Shown here one piece after another: positions 7,847 to 17,262 of a DNA stretch of 64,000 nucleotides. Each line of letters starts with the position of its first letter. Positions within the stretch are counted from its first letter, which is position 1. The notes beneath the pieces were generated by a model that was given only the letters and a program-made list of their open reading frames with translations, had not been told where the DNA came from and did no database searches. Location: contig NZ_AHCD03000037.1 in NCBI RefSeq assembly GCF_000238295.3, positions 14,531-78,530 on the forward strand. Direction: 5' to 3'. Both the position numbers and the translations under genes were made by a program. Source of the DNA: Pseudoalteromonas rubra. GTDB taxonomy: Bacteria; Pseudomonadota; Gammaproteobacteria; Enterobacterales; Alteromonadaceae.

Positions 7847-8839
7847 TTACTCTCTTGCAAATTGTTCTAACAGGCCGCTGGAGCTCTCTGTCAGCAGGGT
7901 TTCATCATCTCCGGTAAACGCCACATCAAAGACAACAGCAGACTTAGGTCGGCTTCCCTCACGTGGTTTGACGCGCCAGGTCGCCAGCTTTTCGCCACTA
8001 TCAACCTGCCACAAGGTCAGTTGTCTGTTTGGCGAGCCTGTTGCAATGAACTGCCCATCCTGATTAAAGCGCACGGCACTGAATATTTTCTGCCGCGCAA
8101 TATACTGTAATTGCGCTTTGATTTCACCTGATGTGAGTTGCCAGATGCTGGCCTTTTTCATACTGTCTGCCGTGAACGCGTAGCGTCCCTGGGGGTCCAG
8201 GGCGACTTTAGTGACCCGGCTGGGGTGATTGAACCTATGAATAACCTGGCCGGTCCGGGTATCCCAAAAGTAGGCGCTGTAATCATTTGCGCCGGTTAGC
8301 GCAAAGTGGCCATTGGGTGATAAGGCAATACTGTTAATTTTTTCTTGGTGGCCAAGGAACTCTATGCGCCTGCCGCTTTCTAAGTCGAGATGCACAACCA
8401 CATTGTCGCTGCGTCCATATAAGACATAGCGGCCTGCATTGCTGATTGCGATGTCGCGAATGGTGCCTTGTTCAATCTGGTAATAGCCAATATTTTGTCC
8501 ATCTGACAAGCGCCAGATAGCAAAGCGGTCGTTGGCTGCGGTGACGGCGCTGGAGTTATCATGGGCAATGGCCAGAGAGTGCACCAGTTCATCCGCTTGC
8601 TGGGACTGGGACCACTGATATTTTAAACCATGGGTGGTGTTATCCCATAAAACCACACCGTGTTCGATGGATGACACTAAACTGTAACGCCCATCGTGTG
8701 AAATAGCCGCGGCAAATGCACCACGCGCGGCATGTTCAACGGTCAGCAATGCATCTGAGCTGTCTGTTGAACAACCAGATAACAGGGATGCGATGATAAT
8801 TAAAGCAGTTTGAGCGTTGTGCCGTAAAAATTTGGGCAT
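7847..8839 (-). CDS. WD40-repeat lipoprotein
   Basis: A 330-residue predicted lipoprotein. The chosen ATG at 8839 gives a signal peptide with lipobox LLSGC and mature Cys near residue 21. The open frame extends to 8908, but that would put a charged leader before the signal. The rest is a series of WD40-like blades, for example SIALSPNGHFALTGANDYSAYFWDTRTG and VRFNQDGQFIATGSPNRQLTLWQV split across repeats, suggesting a beta propeller. It is likely a periplasmic-face scaffold. Substrate or partner is unknown. It is divergent from fkpA and followed by slyX. Confidence 0.8.
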   Translation of the reverse strand: MPKFLRHNAQTALIIIASLLSGCSTDSSDALLTVEHAARGAFAAAISHDGRYSLVSSIEHGVVLWDNTTHGLKYQWSQSQQADELVHSLAIAHDNSSAVTAANDRFAIWRLSDGQNIGYYQIEQGTIRDIAISNAGRYVLYGRSDNVVVHLDLESGRRIEFLGHQEKINSIALSPNGHFALTGANDYSAYFWDTRTGQVIHRFNHPSRVTKVALDPQGRYAFTADSMKKASIWQLTSGEIKAQLQYIARQKIFSAVRFNQDGQFIATGSPNRQLTLWQVDSGEKLATWRVKPREGSRPKSAVVFDVAFTGDDETLLTESSSGLLEQFARE

Positions 8840-9107
8840 AAAATCGGTATTTCCTCTTAACTCCATGATTTGCACCGAGTAGACTAATGGGTAATTTGTA
8901 GAGGCCACAAAACTGATATTAGCCTATCGGTACATCAATGTCGCCGATCTCGAAATGAATTTTGCGTCAAAAAGAGAAATTTGGCTTTATGCGCTACGGA
9001 TGGTAATGTGACATCCACCCTTTTTTAAGATTAATATAATTTTAACAAAGACACCCAACCAGGATAGTGATATTTGACTCTGAGCCTGGGTTTGTCGGAG
9101 AGAAAAC

Positions 9108-9884
9108 ATGAAACACACAATTAAGTTATCTTTAGTGGCTGCCTCGGTTCTGGCACTGGCCGCTTGTAACCAAAAAGCAGAAGAAAAAACAGCGCAAGTT
9201 GCAGAAGTAAAGCTGGAGACTGAAGTTCAACAGCAAGCTTATGGTATCGGTGCATCCGTTGGTAACTTCCTGCAAAAAGATATGGCAGATAAAAAAGAGC
9301 TGGGTATTGAACTGGATCAGGCACTGATCATGCGCGGCTTTAAAGACGCACTAGATGGTAATGCAAAACTGGACGAAGCGAAAATTCGTGAAGTACTGAC
9401 TGCATTGGATTCTTCTGTACGTGAAAAGCAAGCGGCGAAAGCGCAAGCTGATGCTGAGAAGAACAAAGTTGAAGGTGCTGAGTACCTGGCTGAAAACGCG
9501 AAGAAAGATGGCGTAAACGTCACTGACTCGGGTCTACAGTATGAAGTACTGAGCGAAGGTGAAGGTAAAAAGCCAGTTGCAACTGACATCGTGAAAGTAC
9601 ACTACAAAGGTACTTTGCTTGACGGTTCTGAGTTCGACAGCTCTTATGCACGTAACCAGCCTGCTACTTTCCCACTGAACCAGGTTATCGCGGGTTGGAC
9701 TGAAGGTCTGCAGCTGATGGCGGTTGGCTCTAAGTACAAGTTCACTATTCCTTCAGAGCTGGGCTACGGTGAGCGCAACCTGGGTAAAATCCCTGCTAAC
9801 TCAACCTTGGTTTTCGAAGTAGAGCTGCTGGAAATCCAGGAAGAGAAAGAGCACGGCCACGATCACGCGCACGACTCAGAGTAA
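9108..9884 (+). CDS. fkpA: FkpA-type FKBP peptidyl-prolyl isomerase lipoprotein
   Basis: A 258-residue exported prolyl cis-trans isomerase and chaperone for envelope proteins. Residues 1-20 are a signal peptide with lipobox LAAC. Residues about 30-130 are the helical FKBP N-terminal dimerisation domain. Residues about 150-245 are the FKBP catalytic domain (VHYKGTLLDGSEFDSS, FPLNQVIAGWTEGLQLM, IPSELGYGE). The lipobox is a difference from soluble E. coli FkpA and resembles Mip-type proteins. The end is rich in His (HGHDHAHD), possibly metal binding. A TATAAT box lies at 9035-9040 and a strong terminator follows. Confidence 0.9.
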   Translation: MKHTIKLSLVAASVLALAACNQKAEEKTAQVAEVKLETEVQQQAYGIGASVGNFLQKDMADKKELGIELDQALIMRGFKDALDGNAKLDEAKIREVLTALDSSVREKQAAKAQADAEKNKVEGAEYLAENAKKDGVNVTDSGLQYEVLSEGEGKKPVATDIVKVHYKGTLLDGSEFDSSYARNQPATFPLNQVIAGWTEGLQLMAVGSKYKFTIPSELGYGERNLGKIPANSTLVFEVELLEIQEEKEHGHDHAHDSE

Positions 9885-9930
9885 TGCCTGCTGATGCCTC
9901 ATCTAAAGGTGAGGCAACTGAAAGCAGATA

Positions 9931-9961
9931 TAAAAAAAGGACCGTCAGGTCCTTTTTTTAT
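9931..9961. terminator. Bidirectional terminator between fkpA and rsd
   Basis: Stem AAAAAAAGGACC / GGTCCTTTTTTT with a four-base loop. T-runs are present on both strands, so it serves the convergent fkpA and rsd genes. Confidence 0.93.
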
Positions 9962-9991
9962 ATCAATTTTCGAGGTCAAGCACAGCTGATA

Positions 9992-10465
9992 TTAATCTTC
10001 GCTGTGATTGGCATAGAGGTTATCGATGAGCTCATCTTCGAGTGCAAAGCGTAATTCAAGGGCTTCACCGAGCTCAGACAGGTCTTTGTCAAAGTCTGAC
10101 ATCAGTGTTTCGGACTGCATTTCTGCGTACTTGTCGTTAAAGTCCAGCGCCAGATCGGTCGTGTCAGTGATACGAGGGTACAATGACTGCGCCAGTTTCA
10201 GGCTTTGTGGGCCCTTTTCTTTGCACGCTGCGACTAGGTTGTCGTAAATCTCAAAGTGTCCGGCAGACAGGTAATCCATCAGGATCTGACAAAAAGTCTG
10301 AATTTGTAACTGATCAGGCAGTGCTCGGTCATCCTGCTCAAACGGAGACAGGCCTGCAACCTTACAATACAGCAGCAACAGCTCCTGTCTTTCAGCTAAC
10401 CAGTTGTCGATAACGCTATGGCTACCTCCCCACCTTTGTTGGGCTTGTTCTAAGCGTGACAGCAT
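9992..10465 (-). CDS. rsd: Rsd/AlgQ anti-sigma-70 factor
   Basis: A 157-residue helical protein of the Rsd/AlgQ family, which binds sigma-70 region 4 and lowers housekeeping transcription in stationary phase. Recognised by WLAERQELLLLYCKVAGL, the central FCQILMDYLSAGHFEIYD and DLSELGEALELRFALEDELI, which parallel E. coli Rsd along its whole length (158 residues). hemE lies nearby on the other strand, as in enterobacteria, where rsd also precedes hemE. Confidence 0.9.
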   Translation of the reverse strand: MLSRLEQAQQRWGGSHSVIDNWLAERQELLLLYCKVAGLSPFEQDDRALPDQLQIQTFCQILMDYLSAGHFEIYDNLVAACKEKGPQSLKLAQSLYPRITDTTDLALDFNDKYAEMQSETLMSDFDKDLSELGEALELRFALEDELIDNLYANHSED

Positions 10466-11107
10466 AGTTATCTCCTTAGCGGGTCATCATCTGCCCGTGG
10501 CTTGCCAAAAACATCGGCACAGTGTGACCCAATACGGGGTCAAAACTTAATAGTGACCACCAAAAAGCGGTGATGCCGATTATGTTTATCTGTCTCCTAT
10601 AAAAAGGAAATCTGATGAAAAGGTCAACCTCTTTTTTAACCAAGTGAGCAAATAACAGGGTGTGTTTCTGATGTAGGTGCGGGAATAACTCTTGTTTACG
10701 AGCGGATTGTATAAGCAGCAGGATGGGGTTGCTTGAAATGTTGAAAATTAGTTAAACAAAAAAGCCGCTTCAGGGGGTATTCCTGAGCGGCTATCAATGC
10801 AGTTTAGCAATAGAGCTTTATTTTTATTGGTTTTAAAGGTGTTTTTATTCTTCTTAGCGCAGCAAATTTATAGCAAGCTTTTACCCTTGTTGCAAACAGT
10901 TTAATCGGGTGTTTTTAATCTGGTTTGTAATACGTTGAAGTAAAAGGGTTTTAATTTTGTGCTGTTTGAGTGAAAAATGACCAGGTTGGGATGGGAGGGT
11001 TAATCCAGATCATGCTGGTGGGAATTTGCGTGCTGTTTCAATAGTGACGTATTGAAGTTAATGATACAATCTGAGCAATTTTTACAGCATTGGAATGAAA
11101 TTACGCT
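10466..11107. other. 642-bp intergenic region between rsd and hemE
   Basis: No convincing protein gene on either strand. It contains the candidate small RNA described separately (10757-10859, minus). The rest is AT-rich. A TACAAT box at 11065-11070 may be the hemE -10 element. 10466-10756 holds the upstream region of rsd, where I recognise no clear element. Confidence 0.6.
10757..10859 (-). ncRNA. Candidate trans-acting small RNA, about 103 nt
   Basis: On the minus strand a near-consensus sigma-70 promoter TTGCAA (10890-10895), 17 bases, TATAAA (10867-10872) is followed about 100 bases later by a clear intrinsic terminator. The terminator stem is GCCGCTCAGG/CCTGAAGCGGC with one bulge, and the tail is TTTTTTG. 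Nothing between them can be translated: there is no ATG and stops are frequent. Nothing else on this strand upstream needs a terminator. Length, promoter spacing and U-rich end fit an Hfq-type sRNA. No known family recognised. Confidence 0.55.
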
Positions 11108-12175
11108 ATGAGCGAGTTGAAAAATGATCGTTACCTGCGCGCGTTGATGAAACAACCCGTAGATGTTACGCCCGTTTGGATGATGCGTCAGGCAGGTCGC
11201 TATCTTCCTGAATACCGAGCGACCCGAGCGCAGGCCGGAGACTTTATGAGCCTGTGTAAGAACGCAGAGTTGGCATGTGAAGTTACGCTTCAGCCGTTGC
11301 GTCGTTACCCGCTTGATGCGGCGATCTTATTCAGCGATATCCTGACGATCCCAGATGCGATGGGTCTGGGCTTGTATTTTGAAACCGGTGAAGGACCTAA
11401 GTTTGAGCGTCCAATCAGCTCGCTGAGCGATGTACAAAAACTGCCTAAGCTGGACCCAACCGATGAGCTGGGTTATGTGATGAATGCTGTGAGCACCATT
11501 CGCCGTGAATTGAAAGGTGAAGTGCCACTGATCGGATTCTCTGGTTCACCCTGGACACTGGCGACCTACATGATTGAAGGCGGCAGCAGCAAGACCTTCG
11601 GCAAGATCAAGAAGATGGCCTTCGCTGAGCCTAAGACTTTGCACTTGTTACTGGATAAAGTGGCAGACTCAGTTATTGATTATCTTAACGCCCAGGTGAA
11701 AGCCGGTGCTCAGTCGCTGATGATTTTTGACTCATGGGGTGGCGTACTGAGCCCGCGTGATTACAAAGAATTTTCGTTGCAATATATGCACAAGATCGTT
11801 GATGGTCTGATCCGTGAAAATGATGGCCGTAAAGTGCCGGTCACACTCTTCACCAAAAATGGCGGTCAGTGGATTGAAGCCATTGCGGCAACGGGTTGTG
11901 ATGCGGTTGGTCTGGACTGGACAATTGATATTGCAGATGCCAGACGTCGTGTTGGTGATAAAGTCGCTTTGCAGGGCAATATGGACCCGTCTATGTTGCA
12001 TGGTACGCCAGAGCGTATTCGCGAAGAAGTACAGCACATTCTGTCTGGCTATGGTCAGGGATCGGGACATGTGTTCAACCTGGGACATGGTATTACTCCA
12101 GATGTGGACCCGGAAAATGCCGGCGTGTTTATCAATGCAGTGCATGAGTTTAGCCGTCAGTACCATCAGGACTAA
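11108..12175 (+). CDS. hemE: Uroporphyrinogen decarboxylase
   Basis: A 355-residue cytoplasmic enzyme of haem synthesis that decarboxylates the four acetate side chains of uroporphyrinogen III to give coproporphyrinogen III. Signature segments are present: PVWMMRQAGRYLPEYR near the start with the catalytic Arg, FSDILTIPDAMG with the essential Asp, GFSGSPWTLATYMIEGGSS and LQGNMDPSML. Length is as in E. coli (354). It is a single-gene unit with a terminator directly behind it. Convergent with speE. Confidence 0.97.
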   Translation: MSELKNDRYLRALMKQPVDVTPVWMMRQAGRYLPEYRATRAQAGDFMSLCKNAELACEVTLQPLRRYPLDAAILFSDILTIPDAMGLGLYFETGEGPKFERPISSLSDVQKLPKLDPTDELGYVMNAVSTIRRELKGEVPLIGFSGSPWTLATYMIEGGSSKTFGKIKKMAFAEPKTLHLLLDKVADSVIDYLNAQVKAGAQSLMIFDSWGGVLSPRDYKEFSLQYMHKIVDGLIRENDGRKVPVTLFTKNGGQWIEAIAATGCDAVGLDWTIDIADARRRVGDKVALQGNMDPSMLHGTPERIREEVQHILSGYGQGSGHVFNLGHGITPDVDPENAGVFINAVHEFSRQYHQD

Positions 12176-12195
12176 CTGATAGCTTGATGTAATTA

Positions 12196-12227
12196 GTAAA
12201 AAACCCGGCTGTTGCCGGGTTTTTTTA
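12196..12227. terminator. Terminator between hemE and speE
   Basis: Stem AAAAAACCCGGC / GCCGGGTTTTTTT with a short TGTT loop. The symmetrical A and T runs let it act on both convergent genes. Confidence 0.93.
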
Positions 12228-12251
12228 TGAAAAGGATTCAGTGATCACCGA

Positions 12252-13118
12252 TTAGTCCTGACTTTCAAAAGCGCGACGCATAAAACCTGGGGTTGCCAGT
12301 GCGCCTTTGTGTACGCCGGTATTGTAATACTCAGTTTCAAAACTGGCTTGCTCGGCATCTTGCTCACGGAAGCCGTTAAACGATTCCCCTTTACGTGCCA
12401 GCGTCGCCGACCACAAGCCGCTCGGGTAGATAGGCTGTGGGAAAGGCAGCGTTTGCAGGTCCACAAAACCCACGTCCAGCATTGCCTGACGCATGGCTTT
12501 GAGCAGGTTCATGTGCATTAGAGGAGATTCACTTTGTTGCACTAAAATACCGCCCGGGCGCAGTGCTTTGAGGCAGCTGGTATAAAATGCATGGTTGAAC
12601 AGACCTTCGCCTGGTCCCACCGGATCGGTGCCATCCACAATAACCACATCGACGGACTCAGGTGCTGCATCGTGCATATACTTGATGCCATCGTCAAACA
12701 TGACGGTTGCACGCGGGTCGTCATTCGAGGCACAAAGCTCTGGAAAATATTTTAGCGACATTTGCGTAACGACTTCGTCAATGTCGATTTGGGTCACGGT
12801 TTCTACATCCGGATGCTTAAGCACTTCGCGCAGTGTGCCACAATCACCACCACCGATGATCACGACATTTTTAGGGGCCGGGTGAGAAAACAAAGCCGGG
12901 TGGCTCATCATTTCATGATAGAAAAAGTTCTCCCGGGTGCTGACCATAGTACAGCCGTCAATGATCATCAGATTGCCAAAATCTGTGGTCTCATACATTT
13001 CAACATTCTGAAATGGTGACTGGATCTCGTCCAGTTTACGAGTGACGCGTAATGAGAACGCGCTGCCATCACGGTCGCTGATCTCAGTAAACCAGCGGTT
13101 TGCTTCTAAATTTGACAT
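12252..13118 (-). CDS. speE: Polyamine aminopropyltransferase (spermidine synthase)
   Basis: This enzyme transfers an aminopropyl group from decarboxylated S-adenosylmethionine to putrescine (or a related diamine). It has the nucleotide pocket VVIIGGGDCGTLREV, the acidic loop QIDIDE and the catalytic DGTDPVGPGEGLF. The frame is open to 13178. I chose the ATG at 13118 (288 residues, the same as E. coli SpeE) because AAGG precedes it at good distance. ATG 13130 is an alternative. It is divergent from speA, whose pathway product it uses, so both sides of the 240-base gap probably share regulation. Confidence 0.92.
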   Translation of the reverse strand: MSNLEANRWFTEISDRDGSAFSLRVTRKLDEIQSPFQNVEMYETTDFGNLMIIDGCTMVSTRENFFYHEMMSHPALFSHPAPKNVVIIGGGDCGTLREVLKHPDVETVTQIDIDEVVTQMSLKYFPELCASNDDPRATVMFDDGIKYMHDAAPESVDVVIVDGTDPVGPGEGLFNHAFYTSCLKALRPGGILVQQSESPLMHMNLLKAMRQAMLDVGFVDLQTLPFPQPIYPSGLWSATLARKGESFNGFREQDAEQASFETEYYNTGVHKGALATPGFMRRAFESQD

Positions 13119-13357
13119 TGTTGCCTTCATGCAGATGTAATTTTCAGAGATTTTGCCAGCGCTTTCGCCCCAGCTCAATCTATTTTAGCGTATAAACACC
13201 GTCTCGGTTAGGGACAAAATACCGCAGGTCGGCTCAGGCTACCGGCATAACAGATAAATCATGCCTGCGTTTTACTAAGAGGGTGGTAAAAGATTGTCAC
13301 ATCTTGGCCTAAAGTATTAAAATATGCGATCTGTAAAGCTAGTTAATTGAGACTGCC

Positions 13358-15238
13358 ATGACCTGGGGTTTGCAAACCGCACGAGCCACTTATAACGTTA
13401 CTCACTGGAGTGAAGGGTATTTTGACATCAATGATCAGGGGGAGCTGGTCGCCTATCCCGATGGCGATCGCGCTAAACCGGCCATTTCTCTGGTTGAATT
13501 AACCGAGCGTTTTAAAGAGCAAGGCCTGACCTTGCCGGTGCTGGTGCGGTTTACCGATATTCTAAATAGTCGCGTTGAAACCATGACACAGGCTTTTTCA
13601 CACGCGACTGCTGCAAAGTCCTATCAGGGGCAATATACCTGTGTTTACCCCATCAAAGTGAATCAACAGCGCTCCGTGGTGAGCAAGTTACTGGCACACC
13701 CGAGTGGCCTGGTTGGCCTGGAAGCGGGCTCTAAGCCCGAGCTTATGGCCATTTTAGGGATTGCCAAAGACCCCATCACCATAGTGTGTAATGGCTATAA
13801 AGACAGCGAGTTTTTGCGCCTGGCGATGATAGGCCAGGCCATGGGGCATAAAGTGCACATCGTCATTGAGAAGCTGTCTGAGCTGGATACTTTGCTGAAG
13901 GAGATCGCGGTGTTGGGCATTGAGCCCACCATAGGTATTCGTATCCGCCTGAACTCCATTGGCAAAGGGAAGTGGCAAAATACCGGTGGTGAAAAAGGCA
14001 AATTTGGTCTGACAGCCAGTCAGGTACTGAGCGTGGTAGACAAGCTCACCGCCCAAGGCAAACTGCATCTGATGCAACTGGTGCATTTCCATATTGGCTC
14101 GCAGATCGCCAACATCCGTGATATTCAGCGTGCACTGCGTGAATGTGCCCGTCATTATGCGGAGTTGTCGCAGCTGGGTGTACCACTAAAAACGGTTGAT
14201 GTGGGTGGTGGCCTGGGGGTGGATTACGAAGGGTCGGGCTCTCGCAGTGCGTGCTCAATGAACTACACAGTCGCTGAATATGCCCGTAATGTGGTAGGGG
14301 CATTTGCCGAAGTGGCTGAGCAGCATGGGCTGCGTCACCCTGATATTATTACCGAATCTGGCCGGGCACTGACGGCACACCATGCTGTACTGATCACCGA
14401 CGTGATTGATGTAGAGCAAGCGCCTTTTCAGACCACGCCGAGCGCCCCAACGCCTTCTGCACACCATATCCAGCAGGAGTTATGGTTGTCACTGCAACGA
14501 CTGACACCCAGACTCGCAATAGAAACATACCATGATGCGATGCATCTGTTTGGTGATGGTCATGATCAATATGTCCATGGCCTGATAGACATGCAGCAGT
14601 GGGCGCAAATTGAGCAACTTTATTTTACCACCCTGCAACGAGTCAGAGAGTGTCTGAACGTGCATTCGCGTTCGCATCGTGAGGTGTTGGATGAGCTCAA
14701 TGAAAAACTGGCCGATAAATTGTTTGTCAATTTCTCGCTATTCCAGTCATTGCCGGATGTCTGGGGGATCCAGCAACTGTTTCCTGTGATGCCTATTGCG
14801 GCACTGGATCAGCCGCTGACGCAGCGTGCAGTGATCCAGGATATCACCTGTGATTCAGATGGTCAGATCCGCGAATATGTGGAAGGCGCAGGGATTGAGT
14901 CCAGCTTGCCTATTCCGCCCTATCAGCCGGGTGAGCAATACCATATTGCGATGTTCATGGTAGGCGCTTATCAGGAGATTCTGGGCGATTTACACAACCT
15001 GTTCGGCGATACAGATTCAGTACATGTTGAACTCACCCAGACAGGGTATGAGCTGAGCAATGCCATTAAAGGTGACAGCGTTGAGGACGTACTGAGATTC
15101 GTCCATTATGACAAAGCGGCACTGGCGGAAAACTTTACCACGCAAATCTCCGCCCTCCAGGTCGATGATGCAACCAAAGCCGATTATCTGGCTCAGTTAC
15201 ACGCCGGACTCAGCGGTTATACCTATTTTGAAGACTAA
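13358..15238 (+). CDS. speA: Biosynthetic arginine decarboxylase
   Basis: A 626-residue PLP-dependent fold III enzyme that converts arginine to agmatine, the first step of one putrescine route. The N-terminal half has VYPIKVNQQ, where the Lys binds PLP. HFHIGSQ and VDVGGGLGVDYEG line the barrel, and ESGRALTAHH follows. The C-terminal half contains DVWGIQQLFPVMPI, ITCDSDG (with the conserved Cys and Asp) and MVGAYQEILGDLHNLFGD. The length matches SpeA (about 630-660). No signal peptide. Agmatinase is not encoded in this window. Confidence 0.96.
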   Translation: MTWGLQTARATYNVTHWSEGYFDINDQGELVAYPDGDRAKPAISLVELTERFKEQGLTLPVLVRFTDILNSRVETMTQAFSHATAAKSYQGQYTCVYPIKVNQQRSVVSKLLAHPSGLVGLEAGSKPELMAILGIAKDPITIVCNGYKDSEFLRLAMIGQAMGHKVHIVIEKLSELDTLLKEIAVLGIEPTIGIRIRLNSIGKGKWQNTGGEKGKFGLTASQVLSVVDKLTAQGKLHLMQLVHFHIGSQIANIRDIQRALRECARHYAELSQLGVPLKTVDVGGGLGVDYEGSGSRSACSMNYTVAEYARNVVGAFAEVAEQHGLRHPDIITESGRALTAHHAVLITDVIDVEQAPFQTTPSAPTPSAHHIQQELWLSLQRLTPRLAIETYHDAMHLFGDGHDQYVHGLIDMQQWAQIEQLYFTTLQRVRECLNVHSRSHREVLDELNEKLADKLFVNFSLFQSLPDVWGIQQLFPVMPIAALDQPLTQRAVIQDITCDSDGQIREYVEGAGIESSLPIPPYQPGEQYHIAMFMVGAYQEILGDLHNLFGDTDSVHVELTQTGYELSNAIKGDSVEDVLRFVHYDKAALAENFTTQISALQVDDATKADYLAQLHAGLSGYTYFED

Positions 15239-15392
15239 GCTTCAAACGATCTGCCTGTCACAACGGGCTATCTAACGATGCTTGGCAGCCAAGGCCCCGG
15301 TATGATGTAATAGGGCCAGTTCGTTATTCTAATCATATGGTCTGAATGCATTGTCACACAGACCATCTTCAGTCGTAGTAAAGGAACATTGC

Positions 15393-16316
15393 ATGTCGCT
15401 AATCCGCCAGGTGCTGGGGTTATTGTTATACGTTATTAATACACTGGTCTGGTTTATCCCCATTTTTCTGATGGGTGTGATCAAACTATTACCTATTGCA
15501 CCACTGCAAAAAGTGGCCAGTCGCATTGCCAAAGGGTGCGCCAGTTTATGGGTTGCCGGTAACAATCTTAACCAGTCTGTTATTTCACCGTTTCGTCTCA
15601 ATGTGTCAATGCCAGAGACGATGAAAGCCAAAGACTGGTATCTGGTGATCGCCAATCACCAGAGCTGGGTCGATATTTTGATCTTGCAACGGGTATTACA
15701 CCGTAAAATTCCCTTTCTGAACTTTTTTCTGAAAAAAGAATTACTCTACGTACCGGTACTTGGATTGGCCTGGTGGGCGCTGGATTTCCCGTTTATGAAG
15801 CGCACCAGTAAAAGTCAGTTGAAGAAAAATCCTAAACTGCGCGGTAAAGATGTGGAAACGACCCGCAAGGCGTGTGAGAAATTTAAAACCATGCCTGTCA
15901 GTATTGTAAATTTTGTGGAGGGGACGCGTTTTACCGAACAAAAACACGCGCAGCAGCGCAGTCCGTTTCAGCATTTGCTAAAACCCAAAGCCGGGGGGAT
16001 CGCGTTTGTGATGCAGGCAATGGGCGAGCAGATCAACCAGGTAGTGAATGTCACCCTTCATTATCCGCAGGGGATCCCCAGTTTTATGGACTTTGTTGCG
16101 GGTCGTGTAGGCGAGGTCAATGTACAGGTTGAACTGATGCCGGTGAGTGCAGACCTGATTGGCGACTACAGCAATGACAACGAGTTTAGAGTGCGCTTCC
16201 AAAGCGAGTTGAATCGCTTATGGGGGCAGAAAGACCAACAGTTGGTCGATTTCGTTGCGCGCCATGGCAGTGCCCAGGTAGCTGCTGAACATCATGAAAA
16301 GTCGCAACAGTCCTGA
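15393..16316 (+). CDS. PlsC-type membrane acyltransferase, YihG-like (first of pair)
   Basis: A 307-residue inner-membrane acyltransferase of the 1-acyl-glycerol-3-phosphate acyltransferase superfamily. The N-terminus has a hydrophobic hairpin (about residues 5-40). NHQSWVD is the catalytic HX4D motif, PFMKRTSKSQLKKNP the second block, and FVEGTRFT the substrate-binding EGTR motif. The long charged loop and length resemble YihG rather than PlsC. The frame continues upstream from a TTG, but the ATG at 15393 has AAGGA in front. First gene of an operon with a paralogue (25 bases later) and an MscS channel. Confidence 0.85.
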   Translation: MSLIRQVLGLLLYVINTLVWFIPIFLMGVIKLLPIAPLQKVASRIAKGCASLWVAGNNLNQSVISPFRLNVSMPETMKAKDWYLVIANHQSWVDILILQRVLHRKIPFLNFFLKKELLYVPVLGLAWWALDFPFMKRTSKSQLKKNPKLRGKDVETTRKACEKFKTMPVSIVNFVEGTRFTEQKHAQQRSPFQHLLKPKAGGIAFVMQAMGEQINQVVNVTLHYPQGIPSFMDFVAGRVGEVNVQVELMPVSADLIGDYSNDNEFRVRFQSELNRLWGQKDQQLVDFVARHGSAQVAAEHHEKSQQS

Positions 16317-16341
16317 TAGTACAGTTGGTTAAGGAGGTGGC

Positions 16342-17262
16342 ATGTTGAGAAAGTTTTTACCAGCCTGGCTAGCGGGGGCAACCGCGACGGCGATACTACT
16401 GGCGAATACGCTCTTGTGGGGTATTGTCGTGTTTGCGCTGGGGCTGGTGAAATGCGTGTTGCCACTGCGAGGTGTATCAGACCTCCTACACTGGGCCTAT
16501 AAAGGCTGGTGTCGGGGCAATCGTGTCGGGCTCCAGCTGGGCTGTCCTGACATCACTCTCAGTTTACCCGAGCATATGAGTAATCAGGCCTGGTATTTAC
16601 TGGTTGCTAATCATATCAGCTGGTTAGATATCGTGGTGCTGAGTGCGCTCGACAGACTGCCTGCTCCAAAGTTCTTTCTCAAAGACGAGCTTAAATACGT
16701 GCCTCTGATCGGCACTGGTGCCTGGGCACTGGGTATGCCTTTTATGAAACGGGCAAGTAAGGCTAAAATTGCCAAAAATCCCAAGCTCAAAGGCATGGAT
16801 GTTGAGCGAACCCAGCACAGTTGTCGTCACTTCAGACAGCACCCTACAACCGTGATTAACTTCGTGGAAGGCACGCGCTTTACCGCGCAGAAGCATCAAC
16901 GTCAGGGTGGGGATTTTCACTACTTGCTTAAGCCCAAGGCCGGCGGCGTTGCGTTTGCCTTAGAGGTGTTGGCCCAGCAACTGGACGGCCTGCTCGACGC
17001 CACCGTCATTTATCAAAGTCCGGACCAGCATATTTGCCGTAGCTTTATGTGTGGTAAGTTGCAGCGTATTGAGGTGCGGATCCAGTTGTTGTCTATGGGA
17101 TCCGTCCCGCAGGGTAACTATCAGACGGACAAACAATACCGGATTGCTTTTCAGGCTTACCTTAATCAGTTGTGGCTCGACAAAGACGCACAGCTGATAG
17201 CTTACTGGGAACAGCAGCAAGCTCGGGAAGCTGTGTGTGGCGAAGAGGTAAAACAGCTATGA
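16342..17262 (+). CDS. PlsC-type membrane acyltransferase, YihG-like (second of pair)
   Basis: A 306-residue paralogue of the preceding gene with the same plan: N-terminal membrane region, NHISWLD (HX4D), PFMKRASKAKIAKNPKLKG, and FVEGTRFT. AAGGAGG stands just before the ATG. The two proteins are clearly related but diverged, so this is an old duplication. The stop overlaps the next gene's start (ATGA), making translational coupling with the mechanosensitive channel likely. Substrate is probably an acyl glycerophosphate or lyso-lipid. That is inference. Confidence 0.85.
   Translation: MLRKFLPAWLAGATATAILLANTLLWGIVVFALGLVKCVLPLRGVSDLLHWAYKGWCRGNRVGLQLGCPDITLSLPEHMSNQAWYLLVANHISWLDIVVLSALDRLPAPKFFLKDELKYVPLIGTGAWALGMPFMKRASKAKIAKNPKLKGMDVERTQHSCRHFRQHPTTVINFVEGTRFTAQKHQRQGGDFHYLLKPKAGGVAFALEVLAQQLDGLLDATVIYQSPDQHICRSFMCGKLQRIEVRIQLLSMGSVPQGNYQTDKQYRIAFQAYLNQLWLDKDAQLIAYWEQQQAREAVCGEEVKQL

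Noticed and set aside
13754..14303. Antisense open frames within speA (133 and 85 codons)
   Set aside because: They mirror the codon structure of a highly conserved gene and have no ribosome binding site or recognisable product.
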